Assembly (NCBI RefSeq): GCF_003576475.1
Contig: NZ_QWGR01000003.1
Location: 577,186-641,185, forward strand
From: Maribellus luteus
GTDB taxonomy: Bacteria > Bacteroidota > Bacteroidia > Bacteroidales > Prolixibacteraceae
DNA length: 64,000 bases
Direction: 5' to 3'
The notes under the pieces are model-generated. The model worked only from the letters and a program-made list of their open reading frames with translations, ran no database searches and had not been told where the DNA came from. Numbering within the stretch: position 1 is the stretch's first letter; each line of letters begins with the position of its first letter. Positions 36,843 to 45,454 of this stretch are shown here, in pieces. The position numbers were made by a program, and so were the translations under genes.

Positions 36843-37011
36843 GTCCTTACTGATTTTTCGGCTCACCGGCCGAGGCCGTGTGCATAGCAACCTTAGCTTA
36901 ACATCGATAAAGAATCACCTATTACCCGATACTTTTTGAAATCTATTTCGCTGATAATGTTCTTGTTTTATTTACAAGCACTAAATTATTCCGCCTCAAG
37001 TACCCAAAGAA

Positions 37012-37042
37012 AAAGGCCGCCGGATACTAACCGACAGCCTTT
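37012..37042 (-). terminator. Terminator of the mscS gene
   Basis: AAAGGC...CGG (37012-37023) pairs with CCG...GCCTTT (37031-37042) with two small mismatches. On the minus strand TTTTTC follows the hairpin. It lies 22 bp beyond the gene's stop. Confidence 0.75.
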
Positions 37043-37063
37043 CACTGCTCATCTAAACGAGGT

Positions 37064-37888
37064 CTATTTCTGAATATGTACATCCATTTGCGGGAAAGGG
37101 ATATTGATTCCTTCTTCAGCGAAGGCTTTGTAAACTTTTTCGTTCATGTCAAAGAAAATTCCCCAGTAATTGGCAGCGTCGGCCCAAACACGCACCACCA
37201 GGTTTACCGAACTGTCAGCCAATTCGCTTACGGCAATAAACGGCTCCGCCGGATCATTGATAATACGGCTGTCGTTTTTTATCAGCTTCAGCAACACTTC
37301 TTTGGCTTTGTCAACATTGTCGCCATAGGCTATCCCAAAAACAAAATCAACACGTCTTTTGGGTTCGGCCGAATAGTTCACCATCGAGCCAGTTGAAAGA
37401 CCACCATTCGGGATAATAATCGTTTTATTATCAGGCGTTTTAAGAATAGTGTTGAAGATCTGAATCTCGCTCACAGTTCCTGCATGTCCCTGCGCATCAA
37501 TGTAGTCTCCCACTTTAAATGGTTTAAATGCCAGGATCATCACACCGCCGGCAAAATTCTGCAGTGTGCCCGAAAGTGCCATACCCACCGCCAAACCGGC
37601 TGCACCTAAAATGGCAATGAAAGAAGTCATCTGCACCCCCATCATACCAATCACACTCACCCACAACATAATTTTTAAACCAATTCCGATCATGCTGTTG
37701 AGGAATCCGCGCAACGACGGATCGACGTTTCTTTTTTCAAACCGCTTTCTCAAAGCACTTCGAATGATCGAGATCACCCACATACCCACAATCAGGGTTA
37801 TGATGGCTCCGATCAATTTCGGACCATACACCACTATCAGATCATAAATCTGTTTCGAAATGCTTTCCAGGTTCTCCATATTTTCCAT
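37064..37888 (-). CDS. Small-conductance mechanosensitive channel, MscS type
   Basis: 274 aa. Three membrane segments, the third being the pore helix with the Ala/Gly packing pattern GAAGLAVGMALSGTLQNFAG. The beta domain follows (FKVGDYIDAQGHAGTVSEIQ, KTIIIPNGGLSTGSMVNYS) and then the C-terminal mixed domain. It opens under membrane tension to release solutes on osmotic downshock. It is monocistronic, with its own terminator. Confidence 0.93.
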   Translation of the reverse strand: MENMENLESISKQIYDLIVVYGPKLIGAIITLIVGMWVISIIRSALRKRFEKRNVDPSLRGFLNSMIGIGLKIMLWVSVIGMMGVQMTSFIAILGAAGLAVGMALSGTLQNFAGGVMILAFKPFKVGDYIDAQGHAGTVSEIQIFNTILKTPDNKTIIIPNGGLSTGSMVNYSAEPKRRVDFVFGIAYGDNVDKAKEVLLKLIKNDSRIINDPAEPFIAVSELADSSVNLVVRVWADAANYWGIFFDMNEKVYKAFAEEGINIPFPQMDVHIQK

Positions 37889-37953
37889 AAAATGTATTTT
37901 ACTGTTTTTTACTAACTCAAACTACAAATTCTTTTAGAGAAAGTTCATAAAAA

Positions 37954-37980
37954 AAGGGATCCAATTTCTTGAGATCCCTT
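37954..37980 (-). terminator. Terminator of the ACP-like gene
   Basis: Perfect 8-bp stem AAGGGATC (37954-37961) / GATCCCTT (37973-37980). On the minus strand it is followed by a run of seven T. It begins 20 bp past the stop at 38000. Confidence 0.75.
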
Positions 37981-37999
37981 CTATTCACATAAATTTAAA

Positions 38000-38266
38000 C
38001 TAGTTACTCAGATAAATTAACTCCCCTCGCAAATAATGCAGAGTGTCGTTTACGCTTCCAAATTTGCTTATTTCCTCATCCTTTACCGATATATTAAATA
38101 CACGTTCCAGGTAATAAGTAAAAATGGTCCAGTCAACTTTGTCAAACTTCAGATCACCGATAAATGTAGCGGTCAGGCAGATGTTTTCTTTTGTAACACC
38201 TGTTTTCCGCAAAACCCTGTAGAGGTTTCTTCTTATCGATTTCTCTGCCGGAACATCTGTCTTCAT
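38000..38266 (-). CDS. Acyl-carrier-protein-like small protein without the usual serine
   Basis: 88 aa. The helical pattern and acidic C-terminal half (GDLKFDKVDWTIFTYYLERV, then FNISVKDEEISKFGSVNDTL) fit the ACP fold well: helix II with an acidic face, and IxVxDEE before helix III. Where ACPs have D-S-L, with Ser carrying phosphopantetheine, this protein has D-K-V, so it should not be loadable in the normal way. It may be a degenerate or regulatory carrier-like protein. It stands alone with its own terminator. The family assignment is by inspection only. Confidence 0.5.
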   Translation of the reverse strand: MKTDVPAEKSIRRNLYRVLRKTGVTKENICLTATFIGDLKFDKVDWTIFTYYLERVFNISVKDEEISKFGSVNDTLHYLRGELIYLSN

Positions 38267-38400
38267 ATTGCTTTTTTAAAATTCGAACAAATGAATTTTC
38301 GGGTCAAAATTATAAATAATCCATCAGTTCTCTATACTTTTTGCAAAATAAATTTATCGTTGGGTATAAAAGAGAAGTATATTCCGAAAAACTTTCTTTG

Positions 38401-38937
38401 TTACTGGGAATCAGAAGCCAAGCGACTGTATATTTTTAAGTTCAAATACCTCTTCCCATGCAGCTCCCCGGCACGCTCGATCCCCTCCAATGTGAAGTTG
38501 AGTTTCCGCGGAATGGCTTCGCTTTTCAAGTTGCCTTCAGCCACCTTAATTTGCACCCTGTTTAACTTTAGTTTCTGAAATGCATACGCAAGCAGTTTCT
38601 GCACACAGGCCACAATAATTCCCTTCCCTTGCATGGGCTGCGCCAGCCAGTATCCTATTTCGGTCTTTTTGTTAATCCAGTCGGTATCCTTAAACCCAAC
38701 CAAACCGGCAAACTCCTCGTTGTACCAGATACTGAACATCTCGTCGCGCACATTTTCAGGCGAACTGATGCTTTCGATAAATAACTCAGTGTCTCTTACT
38801 TTTTGGGTAAAATTCACAAAAGGCAACCACTCTTTCAGGTATTCACGGTCGCGGTCGATGGTTTGAAAAATAACAGGGGCCATGGACGTTTTTGCCTTTT
38901 CAAGCCTGATTTTGTCGTTAATTCGAATGTGTTCCAT
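38401..38937 (-). CDS. GNAT acetyltransferase, RimJ/RimL-like
   Basis: 178 aa. The GNAT_3 pattern is clear: LEKAKTSMAPVIFQTIDRDR at the start, FAGLVGFKDTDWINKKTEIG, the acetyl-CoA loop region YWLAQPMQGKGIIVACVQKL (Q-x-x-G-K-G) and LKSEAIPRKLNFTLEGIERA. Relatives acetylate N-termini of ribosomal proteins or small amines; the substrate here is unknown. It overlaps the upstream exported-protein gene by 20 bp, so the two are co-transcribed. Confidence 0.9.
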   Translation of the reverse strand: MEHIRINDKIRLEKAKTSMAPVIFQTIDRDREYLKEWLPFVNFTQKVRDTELFIESISSPENVRDEMFSIWYNEEFAGLVGFKDTDWINKKTEIGYWLAQPMQGKGIIVACVQKLLAYAFQKLKLNRVQIKVAEGNLKSEAIPRKLNFTLEGIERAGELHGKRYLNLKIYSRLASDSQ

Positions 38938-39847
38938 TGGCTAATTCGCGTAAATCAAGTAAAAAAACCTGCTGTTTGAACGACTTTGTTTCCTCGCACG
39001 AAATCAGCACCGTATCCTTGTTCAAAAAGCTGACTCCTTCGGCCTGGGCACTGTCGAGATTCTTCAGGTAAATGCATTGGCTGTTTCCCTGCAAAAAAGC
39101 GGTGCCCTCAAAATCAGTAAACAGCCACAAATAAATTTTCCAGTTTTCGTATTGCAACAAAGCCAGTGTTTTTCCGCCGGGGCTAAAATCGGCACCCGTT
39201 ACCAAACCGCGTACATTAAACGAATCACCGGCCTTCAGTTTGTATTTTCCACTCTTAACCGGTAGCTGGTAATGCTCTGTAATCCGGTCTTTCCAGTTTT
39301 TACTGAAGAGCTGCAACTTTCCATCGTAAAAAGCCATGGCTTCGCAATCGTAAGGAGTTCCGTTTACCGGCGAAGCAAACGATTGCTGGCTTTCGTATTC
39401 AAAGGCAATCAGTTCCGCTTTTACTTTTTGATGTCTATCGCTTTGAATGTCGCCTTTCCTAATCTTGTATACCCGCAGGTTTTGCCTGTCTCCCCGGTTG
39501 TTCCCAAAATCTCCGACATAAATGTGTTCTTCATCCTGTGTGACCGATTCCCAGTCATCGTTCCTGGCATTCTCTATTTCAACTTCCATTACCAGGCTAC
39601 CGCTTTTATCACAGGCATACAAAACGTTTTTGCCGCCGCTGTCGTTAAATCCCCAAAACAAATCACGGTACACCAACAAGCCGGACATTTCCATCAGAGT
39701 TCCGGGCAGTTCAGGAATAAACGGCTGAACCTTTGCAGTAGCCGTAACAAAAGAAATGTCAACCTCGGCGTCCCGGCTTTTCTGCGCAAAGCCATCATTC
39801 GAAAAAATCAGGAACAAGATCAACAAATGCAAGAGTATTCTGGTCAT
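38918..39847 (-). CDS. Exported beta-propeller-like protein
   Basis: 309 aa with a signal peptide (about residues 1-21, ending NDGFAQ). The body has propeller-like strands: SGLLVYRDLFWGFNDSGGKN, DWESVTQDEEHIYVGDFGNN and the closing VSFLNKDTVLISCEETKSF. The DWE and GDFGNN motifs recall SdiA-regulated or phytase-like esterase propellers, but I cannot assign a family with confidence. Its 3' end overlaps the GNAT gene. It diverges from the cyclophilin operon. Confidence 0.6.
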   Translation of the reverse strand: MTRILLHLLILFLIFSNDGFAQKSRDAEVDISFVTATAKVQPFIPELPGTLMEMSGLLVYRDLFWGFNDSGGKNVLYACDKSGSLVMEVEIENARNDDWESVTQDEEHIYVGDFGNNRGDRQNLRVYKIRKGDIQSDRHQKVKAELIAFEYESQQSFASPVNGTPYDCEAMAFYDGKLQLFSKNWKDRITEHYQLPVKSGKYKLKAGDSFNVRGLVTGADFSPGGKTLALLQYENWKIYLWLFTDFEGTAFLQGNSQCIYLKNLDSAQAEGVSFLNKDTVLISCEETKSFKQQVFLLDLRELANGTHSN

Positions 39848-39905
39848 CTTTATATCTTTACAGGAATTTTAAGAAGTGGGTCAAGTTAAACAAATTATCA
39901 TTCAG

Positions 39906-40727
39906 ATGAAGAAGTTCGCAGTTTTAGTGTTCATTTTGCTCGCCGGTCTGGGCATTTCGTGCAGCCATGCCAACAAGGCATCAAAAGAAACACGGGTATT
40001 GATTAAAACTGATTTTGGCAATATCACGGTTAAGCTGTACGACGAAACGCCCGAACACAAAAAAAACTTTCTGAAACTGGCCGAAGAAGGGTATTACAAT
40101 GGTCTTCTCTTTCACCGGGTGATGCAAAACTTTATGATTCAGGGAGGTGACCCTGATTCGAAGAATGCTGCTCCGGGCGCCCGTCTTGGCGCCGGAAACC
40201 CGGGTTATACTATTCCGGCCGAATTTGTACCCAGGTACTTTCACAAAAAAGGAGCTTTGGCCGCGGCCCGTACCGGAGGTCCATCCAACCCCGAGAAACG
40301 CTCCAGCGGATCGCAGTTTTACATTGTTCAGGGGGAAGTTTTTACTCCCGGCAAACTGGATACAATGGAAATGATGATGAACAGCCGGGCAAAAAACCAA
40401 TTTTTTCAGGACCAGTTCAAGGCATCCAGCGAACAGCTTGATCAATTCCGGAAAAACAACGACCAGGCAGGCTTTAATGTTTGTGTGGCAGAAATTCGTG
40501 CCAAGGCGGATAGTTTATGGGTTACCCACGATAAGCAAGCGTTTACACCCGAACAACGCGAAGCCTACACCACCATCGGCGGCTATCCTTCGCTCGACGG
40601 AGAATACACCGTATTTGGAGAAGTTGTGGACGGGCTGGACGTGCTGGATAAAATTGCCGCTGTAGAAACCGACCCGAACAACCGGCCCAAATCAGATATA
40701 AAAATGGAAGTAGAGGTAGTAAAATAA
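39906..40727 (+). CDS. Lipoprotein peptidyl-prolyl cis-trans isomerase, cyclophilin type
   Basis: 273 aa from the ATG at 39906, which begins a lipoprotein signal (VFILLAGLGISC); an in-frame ATG 30 bp upstream is less likely. The cyclophilin core has the catalytic arginine in LLFHRVMQNFMIQGGDP, the GSQFYIVQG strand and GEYTVFGEVVDGLDVLDKI. About 70 helical residues are inserted between the last two motifs. It acts on proline bonds of exported proteins in the periplasm. It is the first of three consecutive cyclophilin genes; the next begins 3 bp later. Confidence 0.92.
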   Translation: MKKFAVLVFILLAGLGISCSHANKASKETRVLIKTDFGNITVKLYDETPEHKKNFLKLAEEGYYNGLLFHRVMQNFMIQGGDPDSKNAAPGARLGAGNPGYTIPAEFVPRYFHKKGALAAARTGGPSNPEKRSSGSQFYIVQGEVFTPGKLDTMEMMMNSRAKNQFFQDQFKASSEQLDQFRKNNDQAGFNVCVAEIRAKADSLWVTHDKQAFTPEQREAYTTIGGYPSLDGEYTVFGEVVDGLDVLDKIAAVETDPNNRPKSDIKMEVEVVK

Positions 40728-40730
40728 GGT

Positions 40731-41543
40731 ATGATCAGGTTTAGTTTAATTCTTTTATTCGTTAGTCTTTTAAGTTCTTTTTCACAGGCGCAGTCAACCG
40801 TAGTGGAGATTTCCACCAATGTGGGTTCTATGAAATTCAGGTTGTATGACGACACGCCCAAACACAAGAATGCATTTATTGAGTTGGCCCGACAAGGTTA
40901 TTACAACGAGACACTCTTTTACCGTGTCATCCAGGATTTTCTGATCCAGGGAGGTTCCAAGAGTTCGAGAAACGCTCCTCCCGGGAAAAGAATCGGATAC
41001 GGCGATCCCGACAAAACTGTGGACGATGAAATTCTGTCCAAATACTTTCACAAAAAAGGCGCGCTTTGTGCCCCGCGCCAACCCGACGAGGTAAACCCCT
41101 TTAAACAATCCGACATCTCTCAATTTTTTATTGTAAAGGGAAGTGTGATCACCGAAGGAGCGCTTGACACCATGGAACTGGCGGTAAACCGTCCCATCCG
41201 AAACAAAATCATCCAAAAATACATGACACCCGAAGTGCGGGAAGAACTCAAACAGCTAAAAGAAGAGAAAAAAGTGAGCGAATTCCGTGAACTCGCTGAT
41301 CAGGTAAAAGCCCAGATTGAAACGGAATACGCCCTCGACCCGGATGTTTTGACTTTTTCAGAAGCTCAACGCAAGGCATACACCACCGTTGGCGGCTACC
41401 CCGAACTGGATGGAAAATACACGATTTTTGGAGAGTGCATCGCAGGATTTGATGTGATCGATAAGATTGCCGCGTTGAAAACCGACAGCAATAACCGACC
41501 GTACACCGATGTTGTTATTAAAGTAAATATTCTGGATGAATAA
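40731..41543 (+). CDS. Exported peptidyl-prolyl cis-trans isomerase, cyclophilin type
   Basis: 270 aa with a signal peptide (about residues 1-20, ending SQAQS). The core keeps the arginine in TLFYRVIQDFLIQGG, ISQFFIVKG and GKYTIFGECIAGFDVIDKI. A helical insertion (about residues 145-205, for example VREELKQLKEEKKVSEFREL) matches the insertion in the first cyclophilin and may form a chaperone arm. No lipobox cysteine, so it is probably soluble in the periplasm. Its end overlaps the start of the third cyclophilin gene by 8 bp. Confidence 0.92.
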   Translation: MIRFSLILLFVSLLSSFSQAQSTVVEISTNVGSMKFRLYDDTPKHKNAFIELARQGYYNETLFYRVIQDFLIQGGSKSSRNAPPGKRIGYGDPDKTVDDEILSKYFHKKGALCAPRQPDEVNPFKQSDISQFFIVKGSVITEGALDTMELAVNRPIRNKIIQKYMTPEVREELKQLKEEKKVSEFRELADQVKAQIETEYALDPDVLTFSEAQRKAYTTVGGYPELDGKYTIFGECIAGFDVIDKIAALKTDSNNRPYTDVVIKVNILDE

Positions 41544-42867
41544 AACAGTTGCCCTATTTATTTTAGCCATTTTCCTGGCTGCCTGCGGAGGAAAAGAAAA
41601 GAAAACGCAGGAAGTTGCCCAGCAAAAAGCCTCCCCGCAAACCGAAGCTCAGCAGGACAACAATGAATGGGAGACAATCCATGCTTCGATAGCCACCATT
41701 GAATCGTTTGACGGAACACGGATACTGGAAACCGGGCAGGGCTTTTTTGTCGGCGAAAACCTGCTGGCAACCAAGTATTCGCTGGTAAGCCAGGCAAGCA
41801 ACGTAAAAGTGAAACCTTTTGACGAGGACAAAACATACACGGCTGATAAATTTGTGGCTTTCGACCGTATCAACGATCTGATCATCCTCCAGGTGGACGG
41901 CATCAAACGCAGCCCCATCGAGCTTTTTGAAGGAAGCCTTCCCAACTTTACAAAGTCGATGTACGTGGCACCCAAAACAGGCAAAACCATTCAGCTTTTT
42001 TCAGGAAAAGTACTGAACCTGGCGAATGTAAAAGGAAGCAAGCTTTACCGACTCTCCAATGTGATCCGAAAATCACAGTTTGGCACTCCTATTTTTATCG
42101 ACAGCAAAAAAGCCATTGGGGTGGCCTATTCTGCAACGGTAGATTTTGAACAGCAGAGTTTCGCCATTCCTACCATGTTTATCTCCGAGATGTTGAAAAA
42201 GCAAAAAGCACAACCCAAATCGCTGGCGGCACTGAGCGTAAGTACCAATGCTGAAACAGCCGCAGAAAATGCCAAAATAAAGGGAATTGTGCTTGAAACT
42301 GATGCCGGAAACATTACGATTCAACTGTTCAACGAAACTCCTGAATACCGCGACAACTTTATCCGGCTGGCCAAAGAACACTATTTCGACAGTTTACTGA
42401 TTCACCGGGTCATCTCCAACTTCGGGATACAAAGCGGCGCCGCCGACACACGCTATGCACAACCCGGCGAAAGTGTGGGCTGGAAAGGACCAGGCTATAC
42501 AATTCCGGCGCACATCGTTCCCGGATTGTTCCACAAACGGGGCATGATCGGGTCGCCGCGAAAGCCGGACACACAAAACCAACGCCGCCGTTCCGACGGA
42601 TCACAGTTTTACATCGTTTCCGGAAGAAAATATTTCGACAATGAATTGGACGAGCTTGAAAAGCAAAATAACTATCAATTCTCGGCAGAGCAACGCCAGG
42701 TGTACAAGACCGTTGGCGGGGCACCTCATCTCGACGGTTCGTACACCGTTTTCGGGAAAGTCACCGCCGGAATGGATGTGGTGGACAAAATTGCCAAAGT
42801 AGAGACCGATCAACGCTGGCGGCCGGTAAAAGACATTCGGATAAAACAGGTGCGAATATTAAAATAA
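41536..42867 (+). CDS. Lipoprotein: degenerate trypsin-like domain fused to cyclophilin
   Basis: 443 aa. A lipoprotein signal (FILAIFLAAC) leads to a trypsin/HtrA-like domain (residues about 48-225: GQGFFVGENLLATKYSLVSQ, DRINDLIILQV, SQFGTPIF). The His and Ser positions of a DegP-type triad read Tyr/Ser and Gly/Thr, while the Asp-containing DLIIL strand is kept, so it should not be a protease. A cyclophilin follows (arginine in LLIHRVISNF, then GSQFYIVSGRK and GSYTVFGKVTAGMDVVDKI). The degenerate domain could hold substrates for the isomerase. Third gene of the operon. Confidence 0.85.
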   Translation: MNKTVALFILAIFLAACGGKEKKTQEVAQQKASPQTEAQQDNNEWETIHASIATIESFDGTRILETGQGFFVGENLLATKYSLVSQASNVKVKPFDEDKTYTADKFVAFDRINDLIILQVDGIKRSPIELFEGSLPNFTKSMYVAPKTGKTIQLFSGKVLNLANVKGSKLYRLSNVIRKSQFGTPIFIDSKKAIGVAYSATVDFEQQSFAIPTMFISEMLKKQKAQPKSLAALSVSTNAETAAENAKIKGIVLETDAGNITIQLFNETPEYRDNFIRLAKEHYFDSLLIHRVISNFGIQSGAADTRYAQPGESVGWKGPGYTIPAHIVPGLFHKRGMIGSPRKPDTQNQRRRSDGSQFYIVSGRKYFDNELDELEKQNNYQFSAEQRQVYKTVGGAPHLDGSYTVFGKVTAGMDVVDKIAKVETDQRWRPVKDIRIKQVRILK

Positions 42868-43482
42868 CTCGGCCATTTCCATCCCGTCCTCCAGCCAAAG
42901 GACTTTTAACCCGGTCTCTTGTGCCGCAGCTATGTTCTTTTCCAGGTCATCAACAAACAATGTCTCTGCCGGATTGACTTTCGCCAGCTCTATCACTTTC
43001 CCAAAGGACGCCGGATCCGGCTTACGCTTTCCAATCTCGTGCGAGTAAAAATCCTTTTCAAACAACGAGGGAAATGCAAATCCGTATTTCTTTTCAAAAT
43101 CGGCATGCATATGCGAAATATGAATAGCATTGGTATTACTAAAAAGAAAAACCCTGTATTTCTTCCGAAGTTCCTTTAGCGCGTCGACACGCTTACGGGG
43201 CACGTCACCAAGCATCGCACACCAGGCCTTGTCGATCTGTTGATCGGATGTATCCGGGATGTTCAGAATCTCCCGAACCTTTTCCCTGAACCCCTCGGGA
43301 GATATCTCCCCTGTTTCCAACTGATAAAACGACGGATCGGCATACGCCTGCTGCCGGCTAAGGACATTCCGGTTTAAGCCCAGCTCATGGAATGCCCGGA
43401 TGGACGCATCAAAATCAAGGTTTAGTAATACTTTTCCCAGGTCAAAGATTATGTTTCGGATATTCGAGAGGTCTGTTTTCAT
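42859..43482 (-). CDS. HAD-IA hydrolase, YihX-like phosphatase
   Basis: 207 aa. Motif I is IIFDLGKVLLNLDFD, the FDLG form common in the YihX subfamily, in which the second aspartate is replaced by glycine. Motif II is LFSNTNAIH, the motif III lysine is in IGKRKPDPASF, and motif IV is TLFVDDLEKN. YihX-like enzymes release sugar phosphates such as alpha-glucose-1-phosphate; that specificity is only suggested. Its 3' end overlaps the converging pseudoprotease-cyclophilin gene by 9 bp. Confidence 0.85.
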   Translation of the reverse strand: MKTDLSNIRNIIFDLGKVLLNLDFDASIRAFHELGLNRNVLSRQQAYADPSFYQLETGEISPEGFREKVREILNIPDTSDQQIDKAWCAMLGDVPRKRVDALKELRKKYRVFLFSNTNAIHISHMHADFEKKYGFAFPSLFEKDFYSHEIGKRKPDPASFGKVIELAKVNPAETLFVDDLEKNIAAAQETGLKVLWLEDGMEMAELF

Positions 43483-43931
43483 TTTTTTGTCAAATTAATA
43501 GACAAACGAAGATAGGCATACGAAAGTATTTTTTAACAACACGATCAGACTTTTAAACATTTTACGCTAAGGAAAACGCCCGTTTCTTTTTCCAGACTGC
43601 CTATAAATAAGTTAAAATCAACTCATTTACATAATTTTCCTGATTAAAAATTTGGAAATCTCGCCGCAGAGTCTTTATTTTACCAGCACAAACCCTTATT
43701 TTTTATCTTTTTGTTTTTTATTATGGGCAGCTTTTTGGACAAGAGTTGCCCCCTTTTTGTATATATGCGAAAGAGTTTGCATAAAGGAAATTACAAAGCG
43801 ACTACTTATTGAGAGAACCATAAAGATCTGAGCAGCGTTGGATAAACACTGATTCAGCCGCCTGAGAGGGCATTTTTTATCGGGAAAATAAAATAAATGA
43901 ATGTATGAAGAGCAGGTTTATCCTGCTCTTT
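43483..43931. other. Gene-free region ending in a rightward terminator; possible small RNA or short peptide
   Basis: 449 bp with no gene of normal size. A 29-residue frame at 43723-43812 (ATG to TGA, encoding MGSFLDKSCPLFVYMRKSL and ten more) precedes the strong rightward terminator at 43908, which serves no recognised plus-strand gene. This pattern suggests a small untranslated RNA or a tiny transcript. No promoter of the usual type was found, so this remains weak. Confidence 0.25.
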
Positions 43932-43935
43932 TTAT
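43908..43935 (+). terminator. Orphan rightward terminator
   Basis: Perfect 9-bp stem AAGAGCAGG (43908-43916) / CCTGCTCTT (43922-43930), five-base loop, then TTT and an AT-rich tail on the plus strand. On the minus strand the tail is poor in T, so rightward use is favoured, although the leftward SDR gene also ends here. Confidence 0.7.
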
Positions 43936-44954
43936 TTATAGTCGTTTAAAAGACAAGAAGCAGTAAACCGAATAGAATCGGAAAGCGGTGTATAATCAAA
44001 ACCCAAGGTCCGGGTTATTTTCGATCCGTCGTAGTTATGAACCTCGTTTCTTCCGGTAGCCACTTCGCGTGTAATGGCAGCCGGTTTTCTGGTAAAAAGA
44101 CTTCCAATGGCGGCAGCACGCCAGGCAATACCCGTCATAAAATCCGAAGCAAAAACCGAAGGCCGTGGTTTATTAAGCGCATCCGCAATCTGGAAGAAGA
44201 CATTTTGATAACTCAGATTTTCCGCGTTTAACAGATAACGCTGGTTTTTACATTTCTCAAAATTTTCGGAATCCATCAGTAAAACCATTGCCCGCACCAC
44301 GTCTCTTACGTCCACAAAACCGGTGGTTCCTTTGGTATAGAATTTCATCCCGTCCCAAATGGTTTTAAAAAACTTTGCACTGCCACTTTCCCAGTTTCCG
44401 GGGCCAAAAATAATCGACGGGTTAACGATCACTGCATCCAGACCTTCCTCTATTCCGCGCCAGATTTCGGTTTCAGAGTGAAACTTACTATCCGAGTAAG
44501 CCGACACTTTTTTCGAAGGAACCCAGTTGGTCTCCTCTGTTACCGGCTCGCCGTTTTGCGCCTTTCCGAGAGCCGCAATCGAACTCACATGGCAAATCCT
44601 TTTTACACCGTTTGCCAAAGCGGCATTTACCAGGTTGGCCGTTCCTTCCACATTGGAGTGAATCATTTCCTGCCGCTCCTTTTTCCGAAAGGAAACGATG
44701 GCTGCACAATGGTAAACCTCAGTAACACCTGCCAGAAGCGGCTCCAGCGAATAATAATCCAGCATATCCGCGTTTACCCATTCAATCTGATCAAATAGCT
44801 GCTGTGCATTTTCAACATAACAGGAGAATGTTTTTTTTACCTGTTGAAGGTTACTTGTTTCCCTCTTTAGTGCGCGCACCTTTTTCCCCTGCTTCGTAAG
44901 CTCCAAAAGCAGGTGTGCTCCTACCAGTCCGGTTCCTCCTGTTACAAATATCAT
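43932..44954 (-). CDS. NAD(P)-dependent epimerase/dehydratase, extended SDR
   Basis: 340 aa. The glycine-rich nucleotide fold is VTGGTGLVGAHLL at residues 4-16; the catalytic YxxxK reads AYSDSKFHSE, with a preceding HVSSIAALG strand. It resembles dihydroflavonol-reductase-like and 3-beta-HSD-like members that act on hydroxyl or ketone groups. The substrate is unknown. It is the last of three genes (dnaG, a flavin-binding protein and this), 11 bp after the previous one. Confidence 0.87.
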   Translation of the reverse strand: MIFVTGGTGLVGAHLLLELTKQGKKVRALKRETSNLQQVKKTFSCYVENAQQLFDQIEWVNADMLDYYSLEPLLAGVTEVYHCAAIVSFRKKERQEMIHSNVEGTANLVNAALANGVKRICHVSSIAALGKAQNGEPVTEETNWVPSKKVSAYSDSKFHSETEIWRGIEEGLDAVIVNPSIIFGPGNWESGSAKFFKTIWDGMKFYTKGTTGFVDVRDVVRAMVLLMDSENFEKCKNQRYLLNAENLSYQNVFFQIADALNKPRPSVFASDFMTGIAWRAAAIGSLFTRKPAAITREVATGRNEVHNYDGSKITRTLGFDYTPLSDSIRFTASCLLNDYK

Positions 44955-44965
44955 AGAAAAATACT

Positions 44966-45448
44966 TTAGCTATTCCACGGAGTAATGGCTTTTGCGCCAA
45001 ATTCCCTTGCTCCGAGAGCACTGATGTGTACCTTGAAAATCCCAACGTTTTTTACTGCCGGTGTTCCAAATTTAAATTCGCGGTCGCTGTATTGCTTCAT
45101 CAGCAGTTCGAGACAGCGGTACTTTTCATCAAAATCATCGATAAACTCCACCGTTCCTTCCAGTACCACCGATTTCGATTTCACCCGGTAGCTGCATCCC
45201 ACCTGAACATTCTGCCAGGCCAGCTCTTCTCCCAGTGTCCAGTTAATGCAAACGTTTGGGTTTTTCAGAATGCTTTCCCACATGCGGCCTTCCTGCGCCG
45301 AATGCAAAATGACCGTATCACCTTCAAACGCAAAATTCATGGGCAACACATACGGTTTATCGTCCACCGACATGGCCAGGTAACAGGTTTTGCAGGCTCT
45401 AATCACCTCTTCTATCTCTTCTCTTTTCTCAATATCGTACGTTCGCAT
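44966..45448 (-). CDS. Pyridoxamine-5'-phosphate-oxidase-like flavin-binding protein
   Basis: 160 aa. The split-barrel pattern is visible: VIRACKTCYLAMSVDDKPYV, LPMNFAFEGDTVILHSAQEG, NPNVCINWTLGEELAW and the C-terminal VGIFKVHISALGAREF. Members bind FMN or F420 and include NimA-like reductases. Specific activity is unknown. It lies between dnaG (6 bp upstream) and the SDR gene (11 bp downstream), so it is translated from the dnaG message. Confidence 0.85.
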   Translation of the reverse strand: MRTYDIEKREEIEEVIRACKTCYLAMSVDDKPYVLPMNFAFEGDTVILHSAQEGRMWESILKNPNVCINWTLGEELAWQNVQVGCSYRVKSKSVVLEGTVEFIDDFDEKYRCLELLMKQYSDREFKFGTPAVKNVGIFKVHISALGAREFGAKAITPWNS

Positions 45449-45454
45449 ATCCGC

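Larger units (their letters stand above)
36456..37063. other. Gene-free region carrying structured repeat
   Basis: About 600 bp with no convincing gene. It holds the structured repeat at 36681-36842 and the mscS terminator at 37012-37042. A 64-codon minus-strand frame inside the repeat is not called. Confidence 0.5.
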
